From JBOGWY01 sp050694015 (GTDB lineage Bacteria > Actinomycetota > CADDZG01 > WHSQ01), in the NCBI GenBank assembly GCA_050694015.1, contig JBOGWY010000255.1:1-22577 (forward strand): 22,577 nt of DNA, given 5' to 3'. The notes under the pieces were generated by a model. It worked only from the letters and a program-made list of their open reading frames with translations, was not told the origin of the DNA and made no database searches. Below are positions 21,459-22,577 of this stretch, piece after piece (position 1 is the first letter of the stretch; every line of letters starts with the position of its first letter). The position numbers were made by a program, and so were the translations under genes.

Positions 21459-22577
21459 GTGCGCATCGACAGGCTGGGACTAGAGGACTTCAGGAACTAC
21501 GAGCGCCAAGAGATCGCGTTCGCGGCGGGCCTGAACCTGATCCGCGGCCGCAACGCCCAGGGCAAGACGAATCTCCTCGAAGCCGTCCATTGTCTGAGCG
21601 GGCTGGGCTCGCCACGCGCGGCAGACTCCGCGCTGGTCCGCGAGGGATCCGAGCGTGGGTTGGTCCACGCCGACGTCACCCGGAAGGAGCGCTCCGTTCG
21701 GATCGATATGGAGTTCCGTCCCGGGCGGGGGACCCGCGCCCTCGTCAACAAGTCCGCGCTGCCGCGGACGAGGGCTCTGGCGGAGTACGCGGTGACGGTG
21801 TTCTTCGGACCCGACGAGCTCTCGCTCGTGAAGGGCTCGCCCGACGGCCGGCGCCGGTTCCTCGACGAGCTTGCGGTCAAGCTGCGTCCGGCGCGCGACG
21901 CGGTGCGGCGTGAGCTCGAGCGTGTCCTCAAGCAACGCAACGCGCTCTTGAAGGAAGGACGGCGCGGCGATCTCGACGAGGCCACGCTGGAGGTGTGGGA
22001 CGAGTCACTGTGCCGGACCGGAGCGACGCTCGCACTCGCCCGGCTCCAGAGCCTCGCGCACCTGGTGCCGCATGCGACGAAGCGTTTCGAGGAGGTGGCC
22101 GGGGGCGGCCGTCTCGAGCTCTCCTACGTGAGCTCGTGGCTCAACGCCGAGATCGCCGACGGCGCGCTACGTGATCCCGGCTCGATCTCCGAGGAGATCC
22201 TTGCCGAGCAGCTCAAGGCCAGGGTCGTCTCGATGCGACGCGCCGAGGTCGAGCGCGGCCAGTCGCTCGTTGGACCACAACGCGACGACATCTCGGTGCG
22301 TCTTGCGTCGGGAACGGACGCGGGTGCGTTGATGGATGCCCGCACGTTCGCGTCGCAGGGCGACCAGCGCACCTCTGCGCTCGCGTTGAAGCTCGCGGAG
22401 CACGATCTCCTCAGCGAGGTTCTCGACGACGAGCCGATCCTGCTGCTGGTCGACGTTTTCTCGGAGCTCGACCCGCACCGACGCGCGTGGCTGGCGAGTG
22501 CGGTGCGCAACCTGAGCCAGACGCTGGTGTCGTCGGCGGAGGCGAGCGATGCCGACGCCGCGGGGGCCGAGCTGGTG
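21459..22577 (+). CDS. recF: DNA replication and repair protein RecF (partial, C-terminus beyond window)
   Basis: An SMC-like ATPase that loads RecA at gaps. The frame opens with GTG at 21459, with AGGTG 5 bases upstream, and runs 373 codons to the right edge; only a short tail should be missing. Markers are the opening RIDRLGLEDFRNYE, Walker A GRNAQGKTN (30-38), LVGPQRDDI and the signature FASQGDQR (297-304). Walker B and the D-loop read ILLLVDVFSELD, where most RecF proteins have LLLDDVxSELD: the first aspartate is V331, while D332 and SELD are kept. The signature is of the SQGxQR type, not the HGESWS-like form of Mycobacterium and Streptomyces. Identity is secure; ATPase competence is uncertain. 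Confidence 0.95.
   Translation, partial: MRIDRLGLEDFRNYERQEIAFAAGLNLIRGRNAQGKTNLLEAVHCLSGLGSPRAADSALVREGSERGLVHADVTRKERSVRIDMEFRPGRGTRALVNKSALPRTRALAEYAVTVFFGPDELSLVKGSPDGRRRFLDELAVKLRPARDAVRRELERVLKQRNALLKEGRRGDLDEATLEVWDESLCRTGATLALARLQSLAHLVPHATKRFEEVAGGGRLELSYVSSWLNAEIADGALRDPGSISEEILAEQLKARVVSMRRAEVERGQSLVGPQRDDISVRLASGTDAGALMDARTFASQGDQRTSALALKLAEHDLLSEVLDDEPILLLVDVFSELDPHRRAWLASAVRNLSQTLVSSAEASDADAAGAELV

Overview
This is a GC-rich bacterial chromosome segment around the replication origin. It most likely comes from an actinobacterium outside the best-known class. The right two thirds keep the order seen at the Mycobacterium/Streptomyces origin: murJ, sigma factor, anti-sigma, trxB, cwlM-type amidase | parB, parA, rsmG, jag, yidC, yidD, rnpA, rpmH | dnaA, dnaN, recF. 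The GTG/TTG starts, apparent leaderless promoters and a DUF6049-type protein beside MurJ fit Actinomycetota. The RecF signature (SQGDQR rather than the HGESWS-like form of Mycobacterium and Streptomyces), the lack of a trxA/trxC gene after trxB, and a kinase that is not fused to MurJ point to a deep-branching lineage.

Layout. 1-3016 (minus): the start of a SAM methyltransferase cut by the window edge, a CCA-adding tRNA nucleotidyltransferase with an HD domain, and a PilT-like ATPase. 3185-3437 (plus): a small KGG-repeat protein with a strong ribosome site and a clear terminator. 3449-13208 (plus): a cell-envelope and stress block holding a DUF6049-like exported protein, MurJ lipid II flippase, an unknown one-helix membrane protein, an intact transmembrane Ser/Thr kinase with a jelly-roll-like outer domain, an ECF sigma factor, its zinc-finger anti-sigma, thioredoxin reductase, an exported M23 peptidase and a CwlM-like amidase without a signal peptide. 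13205-18046 (minus): the rpmH-to-parB operon, tightly packed with stop/start overlaps. 18513-22577 (plus): dnaA, dnaN and recF, with recF cut by the window edge.

The genes fall into three functional groups. The first is lipid II export and peptidoglycan remodelling under kinase and sigma-factor control. The second is membrane protein insertion plus RNA processing (yidC, yidD, rnpA, rpmH, jag, rsmG). The third is origin firing and segregation (dnaA, dnaN, recF, parAB and a parS-like site).

Most notable are the separate, apparently active kinase where mycobacteria have a MurJ-fused pseudokinase, a set of leaderless-type promoters across the envelope block, and DnaA boxes concentrated upstream of dnaA rather than between dnaA and dnaN. 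A parS-like site over the rsmG start and a RecF lacking the first Walker B aspartate also stand out. No RNA genes, insertion sequences or CRISPR arrays were seen.
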